A stretch of 64,000 bases of DNA from Zingiber officinale (GCF_018446385.1 NC_055987.1:3222205-3286204), one strand, 5' to 3'; positions 30,872 through 43,135 are shown, numbered from the stretch's first letter. Notes: a model not told the origin generated them from the sequence alone. Translations and numbers: made by a program.

Positions 30872-30884
30872 ACTTGTTGTAGTG

Positions 30885-31531
30885 CATGGTGATGTAGTAG
30901 CATTGAACTAGGCTAGATCTTGTCAGACCTTCCTTTTTAATTAATTTGATTCTGATTAGGTTTGGATTTTCATGGCATTTAATTCAATTTATGAGACCTA
31001 ACCGAATTTTATATAGAACAACAAAATACTAATGAGAGTTTTGGTTTCTATTGTTGGGTCTTTTCCGTATCATTGCTATCTGAATCTTTCTTTTAGTTCA
31101 TGTTCAATCCCTTACACAACCAAATGCTTGCCGGGATCAGTAAGTGCCGACCTAGCCCCCTATTAGTGTAGTTAATAATCTACTATTATATTTGATTTTA
31201 TGGGTTTGGGTATCAACAAATTACACATGTATTTATAGCAAATTACAGTTAGTTACCTAAGTTGTAGCTTGTTGTTAGCTAACAATACAAACATTATCAC
31301 TTTTTGTTGACCATTGACATCAATACCGCTATAAATATAATTGTCAATAACATTACCAATGCCACCACTATCAACCTAATTTTACAACAAATTGTGTCAA
31401 GTAATGTCACTATAATATAATTTCACTAACTTAAATATAAAAAAATCATGATAATTAAGACTAAATGTGTAAGATACTGTCTGTTTGCCGGGCAGAGACT
31501 GTTCTGGGACGTGACAAAATGCATGTTGTTT
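30885..31531. other. Spacer, no gene recognised
   Basis: AT-rich DNA between two oppositely oriented CACTA coding remnants. Nothing else seen. Confidence 0.45.
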
Positions 31532-31752
31532 AATTATTAACTTGTTCTTGTTCATTTTGTTGCCTCTGATTTTGTAAAAACATGCTTCTCATTTCTTGCA
31601 TTTCTGGTTGAAGATTATACATCATATTTTCAAGATGTTTAATGGTTCCATTTTGTTGCACAGACGTTCTAACTTTTGATGGTGTAACTCTAAATCTCAT
31701 TCCTCGCACTCTATCTCGAGATACCTTGCCAAATAAAAGGCTAATTGCATCA
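31532..31752 (-). pseudogene. CACTA-associated transposase (Transposase_24-like) fragment
   Basis: Minus-strand frame reads GKVSRDRVRGMRFRVTPSKV, then a helical stretch with NMMYNLQPEMQEMRSMF and a glutamine/asparagine-rich end. This matches the VRG-G---TPS ... coiled-coil segment that precedes the DUF8039-like domain in plant CACTA proteins. It is on the opposite strand to the piece at 29863, so the two are not one reading unit. Confidence 0.45.
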
Positions 31753-33957
31753 TTAGCAATGTTAGTGTATTTAGAGATTCAGATTGACATTCTTCTATTT
31801 CTTTATGCAAATAACAAGATACCAGCTTTGTAAACCAAGAAGTTTAGGATACTAGTAACATTTGTATGAAAACTTTTAGATATAATAACAAGAGATAACT
31901 AATTTATTACTATATCCAATCTACTAATAAATGTTCAATCTACTAGCTCTCTGACAAGTACCGATGAAAGGTTCGAACATTCTGATCCGAATGTAGGAAT
32001 CAAATCCTTGAGGGAAATGGAACCATGTGGTCGTAGTCTTGAGCTACTAGGTAGGGGCAACTTTTCGACAAATAAATTAAACTCTACCTTATGGTCCATT
32101 ATGCTATAGTCGCCTCACTTAGGGTTCAAGAACTCTCGAAGATGAAATACACTAAAAGGGTAGAGAAATATCGTCTCTGCCTCTCACAAGTCATCTTTTA
32201 AAATTTTCACTAAGTAATGTCTTGATCTCGCAAGTGATAAGCAACTAGCTCTATCTTCTCCACATCATTATGGGTCATATATCTTAATATACCTTTTAGG
32301 TTATCTAACCGGGTACGAGCTATCCATGGTCAAAATTCCCATGGTATAGGATACATCGATTCTTAATTGAATATAATAGTATGAATATACAATCCTTGTT
32401 CATTACCCAAGTGGTAATGACAAGAACGGTATGGTTGTTGGTATTTCCTAAGACTATGTTCCTTGATCTCTAATAGATTGTTGACGGGTCGAACCCCTAC
32501 TTTCCAACTAAGTATTAGTTGGTGCTACAGAAGAATCTACATTCTTTGCATCATGTTCGGGTCCCTAACATGTCAACTAGTCGCTTCCATGGTCGACCCT
32601 ACCACGATTGCAAATAGAGCTGATTTACTAAGTGTAATCATGCTAAACAAAATCAGTGAGTACGTAATAGACACGTATTAAAATGATTACATAATCCAAC
32701 TAAATGGGAGAGAGTCTAACCAATCATACCTCAATTTCTATGGCATTCAACTTGGCTAATAATAACCTACACTAAGTAGTGAACATAAAAGATAAGATAA
32801 AACAAGTTAGAGAATATGATTCTCAGATCAAGAGATAAATGTTTGGTTGGACTATACATAAGATAAATATAGAAATATTTGTCGGAATAGAAGCGCGGAT
32901 GTGTCATATCTCTTATGAAAGAGTTTAACCCTATTTGGTTTAGTCATGAACCAATTTAGTTTAGCAATGAACCAACTTGATTTAATTGTGAATCAAACTA
33001 AGGGGTTAATGGGCTAATTTTTGGTTAAGGCATAATGAGTTGGATTTGGACTTTCTAATCCAACTTATTAAGGAGGACTATATATTGATATGGTTAAGAG
33101 ATAATTAATATACAATTCATTATTGGTTTGCGTAGGTTTTGGAAATCTAAACCCAATATCTCTCTCTCTCTTCCTCTCTCTTGCCGCCGACCACAACAAG
33201 AGGATCTTCTATTGTTGTCGTGAGCCACCCAAAGGAAGAAGATCTTCCTTTTGCATCTTCTTTCTCTTCTTGAATCTTCTCATTTGCTCGTGACTAGTAT
33301 TTTCCAAAGGCGAAGTTTGTTCTCTTGGAGTTATCTTGAAGAGCTCAACGTGGATATGAATAGAGGCGAGGTTCGATAACGTCGCAAAAGGTTGATGTCC
33401 TTCTCGTTATAGGTCATCCGTAAGGTATACCTAGTATAATTGTTATTTGATTTTGTTTTGTTTTATGATCTTGTCTATGCGATTGTATCTTGCATGCGTG
33501 TGGTGTGTGTGATGTAATAAATTAGTTTATTTATTGTTAAGTCTTCCTCTATGTATGTTTATGAAACGTGTTTTTAGCACACACCGCATCGAGCATATCC
33601 TAACCGACAAAAACGTTGACGGAGAGAGGAATCTGAGGCTTGGGGGAAGAGGATCACTAATGGTACTCACAGCCCTGCAAACACCACAGACCAAGCACCT
33701 GAAAGCGTTAGAGCGAGAACCAGGGAAGAGGTTCTTGTGCGTAGGCTCTCCGACGCTCAAGTCAGAAGAGAGGCTGAGCAAAAATAAGACGAACAATGCA
33801 CGTAAGTAAGACTATTGTAAAATGCGTACTTGGCCAACGGAGATGACCTTCCTTTATATATTGCCTTTTATGACCTCTGCAATCATAAGACATCAGAGAA
33901 TGTCATATGTCAGGGGGTGCCCAGTGAAAGAGGATGTATGACGGACTTCCATTGGGT
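31753..33957. other. Intergenic DNA with probable old LTR debris
   Basis: No gene recognised. Around 32935-33000 the words TTAGTCATGAACCAA, TTAGCAATGAACCAA and AATTGTGAATCAA form a short degenerate repeat. A CT-rich stretch at 33160-33180 precedes a GC-richer block. An open region at 33530-33810 has no known product. Confidence 0.45.
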
Positions 33958-34030
33958 AGAAGTGTTGGTGGCAATCAAACTCTAAGGTTTTAATGTCCGA
34001 TAAATATGTTTAAGTATAGTTAATAGAGTT

Positions 34031-34246
34031 TGATCATGGAAAGACCTAGTTGTAGGCTAGACAAGGGAAAACTCAGTAGATCATGGAAGCCAGGTGGATT
34101 CGATAGGTCTGGAGGATTTAATCCCTGGGTAGCCGAATATTGAGTCTTGGAAAGTCCTAGTTGTAGGCTAGGCAAGGGAAATCTCGGTAGATCGTGGGAG
34201 CCAGGTGGATAGGTCTGGAGGACCTGATCCCTGGGTAGTCGAATAC
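34031..34246 (+). repeat. 110-bp tandem duplication inside the solo LTR
   Basis: CCTAGTTGTAGGCTAG followed by CCAGGTGGAT and ATCCCTGGGTAG occurs in two consecutive copies starting at 34031 and 34141. A partial third copy begins at 34247. Confidence 0.88.
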
Positions 34247-34814
34247 TGAGTCTTGGTAAGTGAAGCCAGGTGGAGAAAACCCTAGGGGGTGGTAACCTTA
34301 GGTTCTGGTGAGTGAAACTAGATGGTGAAAATCTTAGGGGGAGATAGCCTTAGGTAGCGAGAAGTCTTGGATGAGTGAACTCCAAGTAAGGATGATCAGA
34401 TGATTTTTGATCGACTGTGCGCGGTCGACCGGACCAGTGGATCTCGGTAAATCTAAGTTTAGGTTTACCATAGTATTTTGTATTACAATTATTGATGTTG
34501 GCTAATATAGTATTGCAGGAAAAGTCTTAGTGGATCAGGCGATGAGACACTAAGCAAGCAAAGTCCAAACATGTCTGGAGGACCAATGTTTGGCAGGTAG
34601 GTTGAGATAAGCAACTGGAGGAGCGACAATGAGGTTGTGTTCCTGAAAGGAATAACCTAAGGTCGCTGATTCAACTGAATAAAGCAGGAAGGTTTCCATG
34701 TTGAGATCAAGACAGTTGAACTGTCTATTATTATTACTCATGCATTAGATATATTATTACTGTGCTAATATCTGTTTTGCAAGATTATCATCTAACACTA
34801 TTTTGCAGGTTTGG

Positions 34815-35215
34815 CTTGATCGGTCGACCGAACCTGATAATCGATCGATCGAACATGGCTAACTCAGAACAGACACCAGTTCAGATCAAAGCAGAGTGAA
34901 ATCCGATCAAAGCTTGATCGGTTGACCGAACCCTGACGATGTGGCACAGATCAGTTCGATCAAAAGCAGAGAAGGAAACTAAGCTGATCGGTCGACCAAA
35001 CTAGGAGATCGGTCGATCGAACTAACACCTCATCAATGCAACATTAAGTGCGAATCTCGGCGAACAGGAAAATTCTCTGTTCAGTCGACCTAAAAAGGTG
35101 TTCGGTCGACCGAACACTTTAATGTCATTAAATGTCGAAGATCGAATCAGCATCAGATCTTAGCGAAGATGGAATGAAGCTGGTTCGGTCGACTGAACCC
35201 AAGGATCAGTCGATC
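34815..35215 (+). repeat. GGTCGACC / ATCGATCGAT palindrome block
   Basis: Variants of TCGGTCGACCGAAC and ATCGATCGATCGAAC occur in pairs at about 34818-34856, 34913-34932, 34984-35024, 35081-35118 and 35182-35220, separated by non-palindromic spacers of 40-60 bp. Confidence 0.85.
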
Positions 35216-35714
35216 GAATGTCGACGACTCTTATAAAAGTGAGCTCGAGGTCTGAGGCTGAGTAACAAATGAAAACGGATTTGTTCGAAGTTCATCTCTG
35301 CGCAAGCTATTGTTCGTTCTACTACTCTTCTACACATCCATCAAGCAAGCTGTTATACCATCCAAGAAGTACCGATCGAGCTGCATCTTCTATCTAAGTA
35401 ATCGGTATATTTATTTAGCTTGTTTTGCACTTAATCTAAAGTAAGATAGTAGGTTGTTACTATCTTACTCATTTCATTGTACGATCTGCTTTTCTCTGAG
35501 ATTTTCAGAGAAAAGAATTTTAGTGGATTATCCAATGATGTGATCAAAGATTGCGGGCCTTGGATTAGGAGTTGACCTAGGATTCAAATCAAGTAACCGA
35601 ATTATGTTATTTAATTTTTGCTGCATGACTTTGATTTAAACGTGTAAAAGAAAAGTTTTTAAAAGCGCGATATTCATCCCCCCCTCTATCACACTCTTTC
35701 GATCCTACAAGAAG

Positions 35715-36237
35715 AAGGTTCCACAGTTTGTATGTGATAGAGCATTAGAATATTCTCTTACTTATAGCTATTATTCTCTGTCAAACTATTACGACTCCCT
35801 GAAAATGGTTCCCTAAATATCAAAAAGATGAAGAATCTGATCATGCCAACTAAGCAATAAGGAAATCTAAGACTCCAGATTCATCAATTTGTCCATCAAA
35901 CAAGAAGTTAACCACTAGAAAGAGAAAAGAAAAGACTGATGATGCTCTAGGTGACTTGGTGAGAGAAATTCACAAGTAAGTTATTGATGTTAATGAGGCT
36001 AATGAGGAGATGAAGGAAATTTCCACCTACTTTAAGAAACAAACCGAGAGTGGTGATAGAAAAATGAAGATCTATGATGAGCTAATAGAACTTTCTGAAT
36101 TTTCTGAGCAAAAAATTATAGATGTTATAGAGTATATTCTCAAGGATGAACACAAGATTGACAACTTCTTTACATTGCCAAAGGTATTTAGGAAAAATTA
36201 TGTGATGAAACAGCTCAATAAGATCCATCCAAAATGA
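35715..36237 (+). pseudogene. Myb/SANT-like protein C-terminal fragment
   Basis: Reads KKLTTRKRKEKTDDALGDLV, a stop after IHK at about 35980, then EEMKEISTYFKKQTESGDRK and LKDEHKIDNFFTLPKVFRKN, YVMKQL. The basic linker followed by a helical tail ending F--LP...R--YV--QL resembles the C-terminal part of plant Myb/SANT-like DNA-binding proteins, including those in PIF/Harbinger elements. The DNA-binding domain itself is not present; the solo LTR insertion lies just upstream. Uncertain whether it is of host or transposon origin. Confidence 0.4.
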
Positions 36238-37738
36238 ATTAAATATTTGAATTAGGTTCTTGGTACTTATGTTTTGATATACTTTGGACTGAACTCGGAT
36301 GAATCTTTTTTTTGGATTGAACTTGGATGTTATTGGATTGAACTTGAAGCAGCTCAATGTTATTTCTGAATTCTCTGAGCAAAAAAATGTTGTCATTTGG
36401 TCTTGATGTTATTACATGAAATATTTGATAGTGGACATTTTGTTTTCTCTTTCATGTTCTACTTGTTTAATTTGCCAATTGATTTATATCTAATGTATAG
36501 TTATGGTGGGCATTTGTTTTCTTCATGGTTTCTAGAATTCATTCCAGCTCCAAATAGATGTACTCTGTGTTTCAATTTTTCTGGACTGGTGGCACAATTT
36601 TATAGGCTTCACTTGCATGGGTATGAATTTTTGTGAACGAGCTAAGGGCTAAAACTGTTGGAAGATATTAATGTACTATCTCCTTTTTTAATATAGGAGA
36701 ATTGCTGAGGTCAAAGATAACGAGAAGATAAGGGCACTGGAAGAGATTTTTTATGCATTAGTTGTTGAAGAGTTTGTTGAAGCTGATGTTTCCTTGGCCC
36801 CTACAATATCTCAATCTCTCTTTCATTTTTATCAAATTTATGCATGTAACCTGCTCTCTTCTTGAAACATATTATGATATATTTTGATATGTAAGAACTT
36901 ACTTTGTTATTATTATGAATTGCTTGTACTAAAAAAGGTGATATTTGTGTTGGCTAAACAGCACATGTGATGTGGTGAAGAGTGCAGATCAAAGAACATC
37001 ATCACAGATTACTGGTTGATTAATGTACTTATCAGCTTGATTCACAGATTATTAGAAACATTTGTCTATCAGCCTAAATTAAGTTGGTTTCTTAAACCAT
37101 TCTCAATTTTTGAGAAAAAAAAAGCATCTTTTATAATTGAACAACATTTCCAAACATATGTGTGTAATCCTTTGTCAATGCCATCTTTTTGGTTAATATG
37201 AAAAAACAAATGGCATTCTGAAGAGAACTCCACTCCACTGTGATCCAATCCTTCCGTACAATCTCCGCTCCAACTCAAACCTTTCACATAAAGTACTTTA
37301 GCTTAGCCCTTGACAATGCAACTGCAACTGTCTAGCTAGACTCAATCTAGAATTATCCAATTATTTGCAGTAAAAGCTTGTGGTCCCTGAATCTTATCAA
37401 ACTCACCTAGGACGAGTTGCTAACAACCCAAACAAATCACACCCAATCTGGTTGAACGTTGCCCACTTGAGTTGAGCTCCACATACCTTGGTCAAGCTAA
37501 AGCCAGTTCGAGCAACATTAACGTAATTTTGGTTTTCTCTCATTCCCACGTGCCTTCTTTCTACTATAGTCAAGAATCTGCATTTCACCATATCCAAAAG
37601 AAATCCTATGAAAAATAGTTGTTTAACACATGTATGTTCATCTATTGAAACTCTACTAGCTGTGAGATTTTTAAGAATTAAATGCCACCGTCATAGCTTG
37701 TCATGAAATAGCACGAGTATAGAAAAGGTCATACCTAA
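36238..37738. other. Intergenic; one exon-like fragment near 36700-36800
   Basis: Mostly AT-rich. At about 36697-36790 an open stretch encodes RIAEVKDNEKIRALEEIFYA and LVVEEFVEADV. It starts after a plausible AG acceptor and looks like an exon, but I cannot name the protein. Other frames here show nothing recognisable. Confidence 0.4.
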
Positions 37739-38009
37739 TGGTAATAATAGAAACAATCTCTAATTAATTTTAATTAATTGAAATTTATTATATTTGACAC
37801 ACAATCAACATCGACATGAATCAAATAGAAAAAATAATATTTCCAACTCTATTATATTACTATGTTTATAATTATACGATTGCATGCTTTATTTAATCTT
37901 TTTATTATTGTTTTGGACAATTTGTATAAATAAGCCTATTGACTTTAGTAATAAGATTATCAAAAAGTTTTATATAATTATTTCTTTCCTCTACCCATTA
38001 ATTTCTACA
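37739..38009 (+). repeat. 5' LTR of the Ale-like Copia
   Basis: About 271 bp. Aligns with 42577-42844 throughout (for example TTTTGGACAATTTGTATAAA in both). Ends CTACA; the other copy ends CTATA. Confidence 0.88.
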
Positions 38010-38021
38010 TGGTATCAGAGC
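38010..38021 (+). promoter_or_regulatory. Primer-binding site of the Ale-like Copia
   Basis: TGGTATCAGAGC immediately after the LTR, complementary to initiator tRNA-Met. Confidence 0.93.
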
Positions 38022-38489
38022 GATGTTCCTTTCTTTTCCTTATCTTCCCTCAAAATTTAGCTTCTTCCTTCTTTAATTCCTCTTCCAGCACCTCAATTTC
38101 AACACCAGATTTCTATAACATTAGTCAACAACAACGTGAACATCTTGGAGCACAATAGCAACTTGGAGCAATCCAAAGATCAGTGTGCTCCAGTAACATC
38201 TTGCAATCTCATCGCCAATGTCCTTTCTTGCCAGTTTTGTGCGGCAACATCGGGAACTTCGACAACTAGAGTAACAAATTTTTTTTCTTCTACTAGTTTG
38301 ATTTTCGATTCTATGCATTGAAAAAAAAATCGAGAAAAAAAACTGAGAAAAAAAAAGTGAGGAAACAAATCCAGAGAAAAAAATGTGAGAAAAAAAAAGA
38401 AAAAAAATGAGAAAAAAAATCGAGGAAAAAAAGTGATAAAAAAATGAGAAAAACAAAAGTGAGAGAAAAAAAATAGAGAGAGAGAAAAT

Positions 38490-39420
38490 ATGTCTTCTCT
38501 CAAGTCAGTTGAAATCTCTTTTTCATCACAAAATAGCTCTTTTTCAATTCTTATGGTTCCTTCTTTCTCCGTTAAACTTGATCATAATAATTATTTACTA
38601 TGAAAATTACAATTTCTCCCTTTACTTTGTGTTCATGATTTACTTGGTCATGCTAATGGTAGTTTATCCTCACCTCAAAAAGATGATTCATCTTATACTA
38701 TTTGGTTTAAGAATGATCAATTAGTCTTGACTTGTTTAATTTCATCAATTATTGAATCTATACTTCCTTTGCTCGTCGGGCTTAACACTTCGCGTCAGGT
38801 TTGGGAAGCTCTTGATCATTCTTTTACATCTCACTCTCAAGCACATGTTCTCCAACTTCGTCTATAATTACAGTCTGTACAACGAGGAGATGCCTCCATC
38901 AATGACTATATGCAATCAGTCAAGACCATTGCTAATAACCTAGCTGCAATCAGATATCCAGTCTCTGATCTAGAACTATTAATACATGTTCTTGTAGGTT
39001 TAGGTCCTCAATATGATAGTTTTGTTCCCAGTGTGACGACTCGCATGGATCAAGTGTCACTTAAAACGCTTCATGGCATGTTATCCTCTCATGAAAGGCT
39101 TCTACAAATACAATCTCAAAGGATATCAGATTCTCTATCTTTATCGGCACACATGATTAGCAAGGCTCCACAACTTGATCAACATAATCAGCCTCCTCCC
39201 TAATATGGTCACCAAAATCAATTTAGAGGTTTCAGAGGTCGGGATCGAGGTCGAGGACGCTGTCAGATTTGTTTTAATTACGGTCATTATGCTCAAAATT
39301 ATTATAAAAGATATTATTCAAAATTTTGAGGACCTGTATCATCAAGTCAACCCTCTCTCTCATCTTGGCAATCCAATACTCAATCATCTAATTCTGGAGC
39401 ATTTTCACTCTCCATCCTCC
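38490..39420 (+). pseudogene. Copia gag (UBN2-like), several stops
   Basis: ATG 38490 (MSSLKSVEISFSS). Gag segments SVKLDHNNYLL, WEALDHSFTSHSQAHVLQLR and INDYMQSVKTIANNLA are in order, with stops including TGA where Trp is expected (about 38599) and TAA at about 38865. The zinc knuckle CQICFNYGHYAQNYY (about 39259-39303) has Tyr where the last ligand Cys is expected. Followed by frame breaks toward protease. Confidence 0.8.
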
Positions 39421-39479
39421 TAATATAAAATCATCAGTTCCTGAAATCCCAAGATGGCATCCAGATTCTAGAGCAACTC

Positions 39480-40725
39480 ATCATGTTATATCGAAATATA
39501 ATATTCTCACAGAAGCTTCACCTTATCATGGACCCGACATGATACAAATAGGCAATGACTCAGGTTTGTAAATTGCTCAAATTGGAAATACATCCTTTCA
39601 TTCATATGGTTGTACTTTTCGCATGCGTAATACTCTTCATGTCCCTTCTATTACTAAAAATTTGCTTTTCGTCCATCAGTTTACTCTTGATAATAATGTG
39701 TTCTTTGAATTTCATTCTCATCATTGTCTTGTGAAGGATCCAACAACAGAAAATATTCTACTTCGAGGAAATATTAAAGGCAGTCTTTATCATCTTTAGC
39801 CCACCTATACTAATGCGTTTGTTGGAGAACAAATTGATAATTCTCTTGGCACGCACGTCTTGATCATCCGTCTCTACGTGTTGTTCAGAATATCATTAAC
39901 CAGTATGGTTTACCAATTTCTTTAGTCTCCTCTTCTTATTTATGTGAAGCTTGCATGAAAGCAAAATCTCATAAATTACATTTTGTGTCTTCTTCTCGCA
40001 CTTCTAGTTTTCTTTTAGAAATTATTCACTCTGATGTGTGGGGTCCTGCTCCTATTCTATCTAATCAAGATTTTCTTTATTATGTTATTTTTATTTATAA
40101 TTTCAACAAGTTTACTTGGATTTTTCCTATGAAAAGAAAGTTTGATCTCTTTGATATTTTTTTGTCACAGTTGAGCCCTATTTTGATCGTAAAATCTTCT
40201 CCCTTCATTCTGATTAGGGTGGAGAGTATCAAGCGCTTCATCGCCATCTTACTTCCTTTGGCATCATCTATCGAGTCTCTTGTCCCCACACTCTTGAACA
40301 AAATGGATCCGTCTAGAGAAAACATCGTCATGTGGTTGAAACTGCCTTAGCTCTTCTTAATTATGCCTCGGTTCCACTAAAATTTTGGGATGATGCCGTC
40401 CAAACCGCAGTCTACCTTATAAATCGTTTACCCACTCCACTACTTCAAAATAAGTGTCCCTTGAAAAGACTTTATAATTGTCTTCCAGATTACTCCTTTC
40501 GTATCTTTGGTTGCACATGTTATCCTTGGCTACGACATTACTCTAAGCACAAGTTAAACGCTCACTCATTAAAATGTGTTTTCCTTGGTTTAGTAATTTA
40601 CATCATGGGTACCGTTGCCTCCATATTTCGATCGGTCGGATATATATTTCTCGACATGTTACTTTTGATGAATCTCTGTTTCCGTTTGCAGTTGCTACCT
40701 CATATCCTTCTTCAGATAATTAAGG
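39480..40725 (+). pseudogene. Copia protease/integrase relic
   Basis: GAG-pre-integrase part CEACMKAKSHKL (about 39945) leads to the integrase core: first Asp in IIHSDVWGPAP (about 40023), second Asp region with GGEYQ in a shifted frame and a stop (about 40215-40235), then ETALALLNYASVPLKFWDDA and INRLPTPLLQ. Frames change at least twice. Confidence 0.78.
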
Positions 40726-41049
40726 TAACTATCTAATATCACCAAGCAATATACTAGAAGTCCCACATATTGATTCATCAGGACATATTAAAAGTACAAG
40801 GGGGGGGGGTGATATCTTGGGTCCTGCTCCATCTCCACAAGTTCATGTAGACTCGGCAGCTAGTGGTGATCCACTCTCTAGTTCTGATTCTCATCCGTCT
40901 GACCACTCATCTCCGAGTAGCTCTAATGATGATATTTCTCAATGGATGCTTCCTCTAAGCGATATTTATGCATGATGTCAACCAGTTTCCACTCGTTATC
41001 CTCTTCCATGTGCTCTTATTACTTCTGCAAATTTTGTTAAACCTTCTAG

Positions 41050-41790
41050 TTTTACACAGACAGTCAAAGATCCAAATTGGCGTGTTGTGATGGCTATAGA
41101 ATTTGATGCTCTTCTCCGTAATATAACCTGGAGCTTAGTCCCTCATACCCCATCTATGAATATTGTGGGATCTAAATGGGTTTACCGAATTAAGTATCGT
41201 ACAGATGGTTCTATTGAATGTTACAAAGCTCGCCTTGTTGCTAAAGGCTTTAATTAACAACCAGTTATTGACTTCAAAGATACTTTTAGTCCAGTCGTCA
41301 AAATTACAACTATCAGATTGCTACTATCTATAGCTGTAAGCTCCAATTGACCAATACGCCAATTAGATGTTTCCAATACTTTCTTTCATGAACACCTTGA
41401 AGAAATTGTTTATATGAAGCAACCTCCTGGATTCATCCACCCGTAACTTTCAACACATGTGTGTCAACTTCAGAAGTCTATATATGGTTTTCGACAGGCA
41501 CCTCATCCATGGTTTCATCATCTATCTACCTGGCTTCATACTCAGGGATTTTCTGGCTCAAAAACAGACTCTTCCCTATTCTACAAATGTAATGAGGAAT
41601 TTTCAATATTTGTTCTGATTTATGTGGATAATATATTAATAACTAGTAGTGATCAAAATGACATTACTACATCTTCTACGTCAAGAGTTTTCTATTCGGG
41701 ATCTTGGCAATGCTCATTTTTTTCTTAGCATAGAGTTTCTCTCACATTCTGAAGGTTGTCTTCTCTCTCAGAGCAAATACATTACTGGGC
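41050..41790 (+). pseudogene. Copia reverse transcriptase relic
   Basis: Segments WRVVMAIEFDALLRNITWSL, GSKWVYRIKYRTDGSIECYK, ARLVAKGF then a stop, VYMKQPPGFIHP then a stop, and SIYGFRQAP. The catalytic box reads YVDN (about 41620) instead of YVDD, so a catalytic Asp is lost in addition to the stops. Confidence 0.82.
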
Positions 41791-41799
41791 TCCTACAAT

Positions 41800-42560
41800 G
41801 AGCTAAAATGGATGGTGCACGTCCTATCTCCATATCAATCATTGAGGGTGGTTTCACTGCACATTTATCCTCCTCTTCGATGTCTAACCCCCAGATCTAT
41901 CGTAGTATTGTTGGTGTCTTACAATATGTCACAATTACACGACCCGATATTTCTTTCGCTGTGAATCATGCCTGTCAATTTATGCATGCTCCTACTGAAC
42001 ATCATTGGGAAGGTGTAAGAGAATTATTCAATATCTCAAAGGCACTATTCTATATGATTTTCTTTTATATCGTCAGTCTTCACGAGAGTTGATTGCCTAC
42101 AATGATGCAGTTTGAGCTGGATCTCCTGAAGATAGACGTTCTACTAGTGGATATGCTATATTTTTTTGGCCGAAATCTTGTTTCCTGGCTTTTAAAAAAG
42201 CAACCTATAGTCTCTCGCTCGAATATTGAAGCTGAATATAAAGCTATCGCTAACGCAATGTCAGAAATTATTTGGCTACAATATCTTCTTTTAGAATTAT
42301 ACTTTTTCCCAACCGCCACGCCTAAAATATGATGTGATAATATTGGAGTGACTCATCTTGCGGCAAATCTTATTTTTATGCTCGTACTAAGCATGTAGAG
42401 ATTGACTTTCATTTTGTTCGCGAGCGTATGACGACTCGACAACTTTCGGTTTCTTATATCTCTACGGAAGATCAAATCGTTGATATATTTACCAAACCAT
42501 TATCTAGACAACATTTCACCAAGTTAGCACTCAAAGTCAACGTTCAGGCACTGCCGTTGA
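41800..42560 (+). pseudogene. Copia RNase H relic
   Basis: IYRSIVGVLQYVTITRPDIS and FAVNHACQFMHAPTEHHW, then after frame breaks [20 protein letters not shown] and [18 protein letters not shown]. Stops follow before the PPT region. Confidence 0.8.
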
Positions 42561-42576
42561 GTTTGTCGGCAGGTAA

Positions 42577-42844
42577 TGACAATAATGGAAATAATCTCTA
42601 ATTGATTTCAATCAATTAAGATTTATTATATTTGGCATGCAATCAAGATCGACATGAATCAAATAAGAAAAATAATATTTCCAAGTCTATTATATTACTA
42701 TATTTATAATTATTATGATTGTATGTCTTATTTAATCTTTTCATTATTATTTTGGACAATTTGTATAAATAAGTCTATTGGCTTTAGTAATAAATTATCA
42801 AAAAGCTTTATATTATTTCTTTCCTCTACCTATTAATTTCTATA
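42577..42844 (+). repeat. 3' LTR of the Ale-like Copia
   Basis: Direct partner of 37739-38009. Scattered substitutions and short indels between the two indicate an old insertion. Confidence 0.86.
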
Positions 42845-42999
42845 CTACCTTCTAGTGGGTAGTAGAGGCGGACGAGCAGCGACAGCAGTGATAGTGCGGC
42901 GGCCGAAAGTGGCAGCAGTGGTCGGTGGGTCAGAGATGGTAGCAACAGGAAGCAAGCTTCCTATGGCGGCCAGAGGTGGAAGAAGCGACAGTAGGCGGT

Positions 43000-43135
43000 G
43001 GAGGTGGCAGCCGGCCGACAAGATGTGGGTGGACAGGAAGTGGTCGACGGTGGCAGCCATCCGACAAGATGTGGATGGACAAGAAGTGACCGGCGATGGC
43101 TGTCGGCCGGCAAGATGCGGGTGGTCAGCAAATGG
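43000..43135 (+). repeat. 46-bp GC-rich tandem repeat, about three copies
   Basis: Units containing GGTGGCAGCCNNCCGACAAG followed by ATGTGGRTGGACARGAAGTG. They lie in a GC-rich block (42860-43160) between the Copia 3' LTR and AT-rich DNA. Both strands stay open because of the composition, but no protein is recognised. Confidence 0.75.

Larger units (their letters stand above)
29801..30884 (+). mobile_element. CACTA element, right end only
   Basis: A C-terminal coding piece (29863-30138) is followed by subterminal repeats and the terminus ACTTGTTGTAGTG at 30872-30884, the inverse of CACTACAACAAGT. Left end not seen. The LTR element at 26830-29800 may have inserted into it. Confidence 0.75.
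33963..35709 (+). mobile_element. Solo LTR, 1747 bp, TSD AGAAG
   Basis: Starts TGTTGGTGGC, ends GATCCTACA. A perfect duplication AGAAG flanks it (33958-33962 and 35710-35714), with no internal region, so the internal part was lost by LTR-LTR recombination. It contains a roughly 110-bp tandem duplication (34031-34246), GGTCGACC-type palindromes (34815-35215), a TATA-like TTATAAAAG (about 35231) and a C7 tract near the end (about 35679). Segment order matches the LTR at 28723. Confidence 0.9.
37739..42844 (+). mobile_element. Copia retrotransposon, Ale-like, decayed
   Basis: Short LTRs (37739-38009 and about 42577-42844), PBS directly after the left LTR, then gag, integrase, RT and RNase H relics in Copia order. 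Many stops and frameshifts. A possible target duplication is TACCT (37732-37736 and 42846-42850), but it does not abut the LTR ends exactly. Confidence 0.88.

Noticed and set aside
33534-33809. A 91-residue basic protein
   Set aside because: No recognised domain. Sequence style is that of LTR debris and both strands are open.
38121-38503. Phe-rich membrane protein on the minus strand
   Set aside because: Arises from the GAGAAAAAAA-rich Copia leader. No real composition beyond Phe/Ser.
37732-42850. TACCT as the target duplication of the Ale-like Copia
   Set aside because: The direct pair exists but is 1-2 bp off the LTR termini, so it is mentioned only as a possibility.
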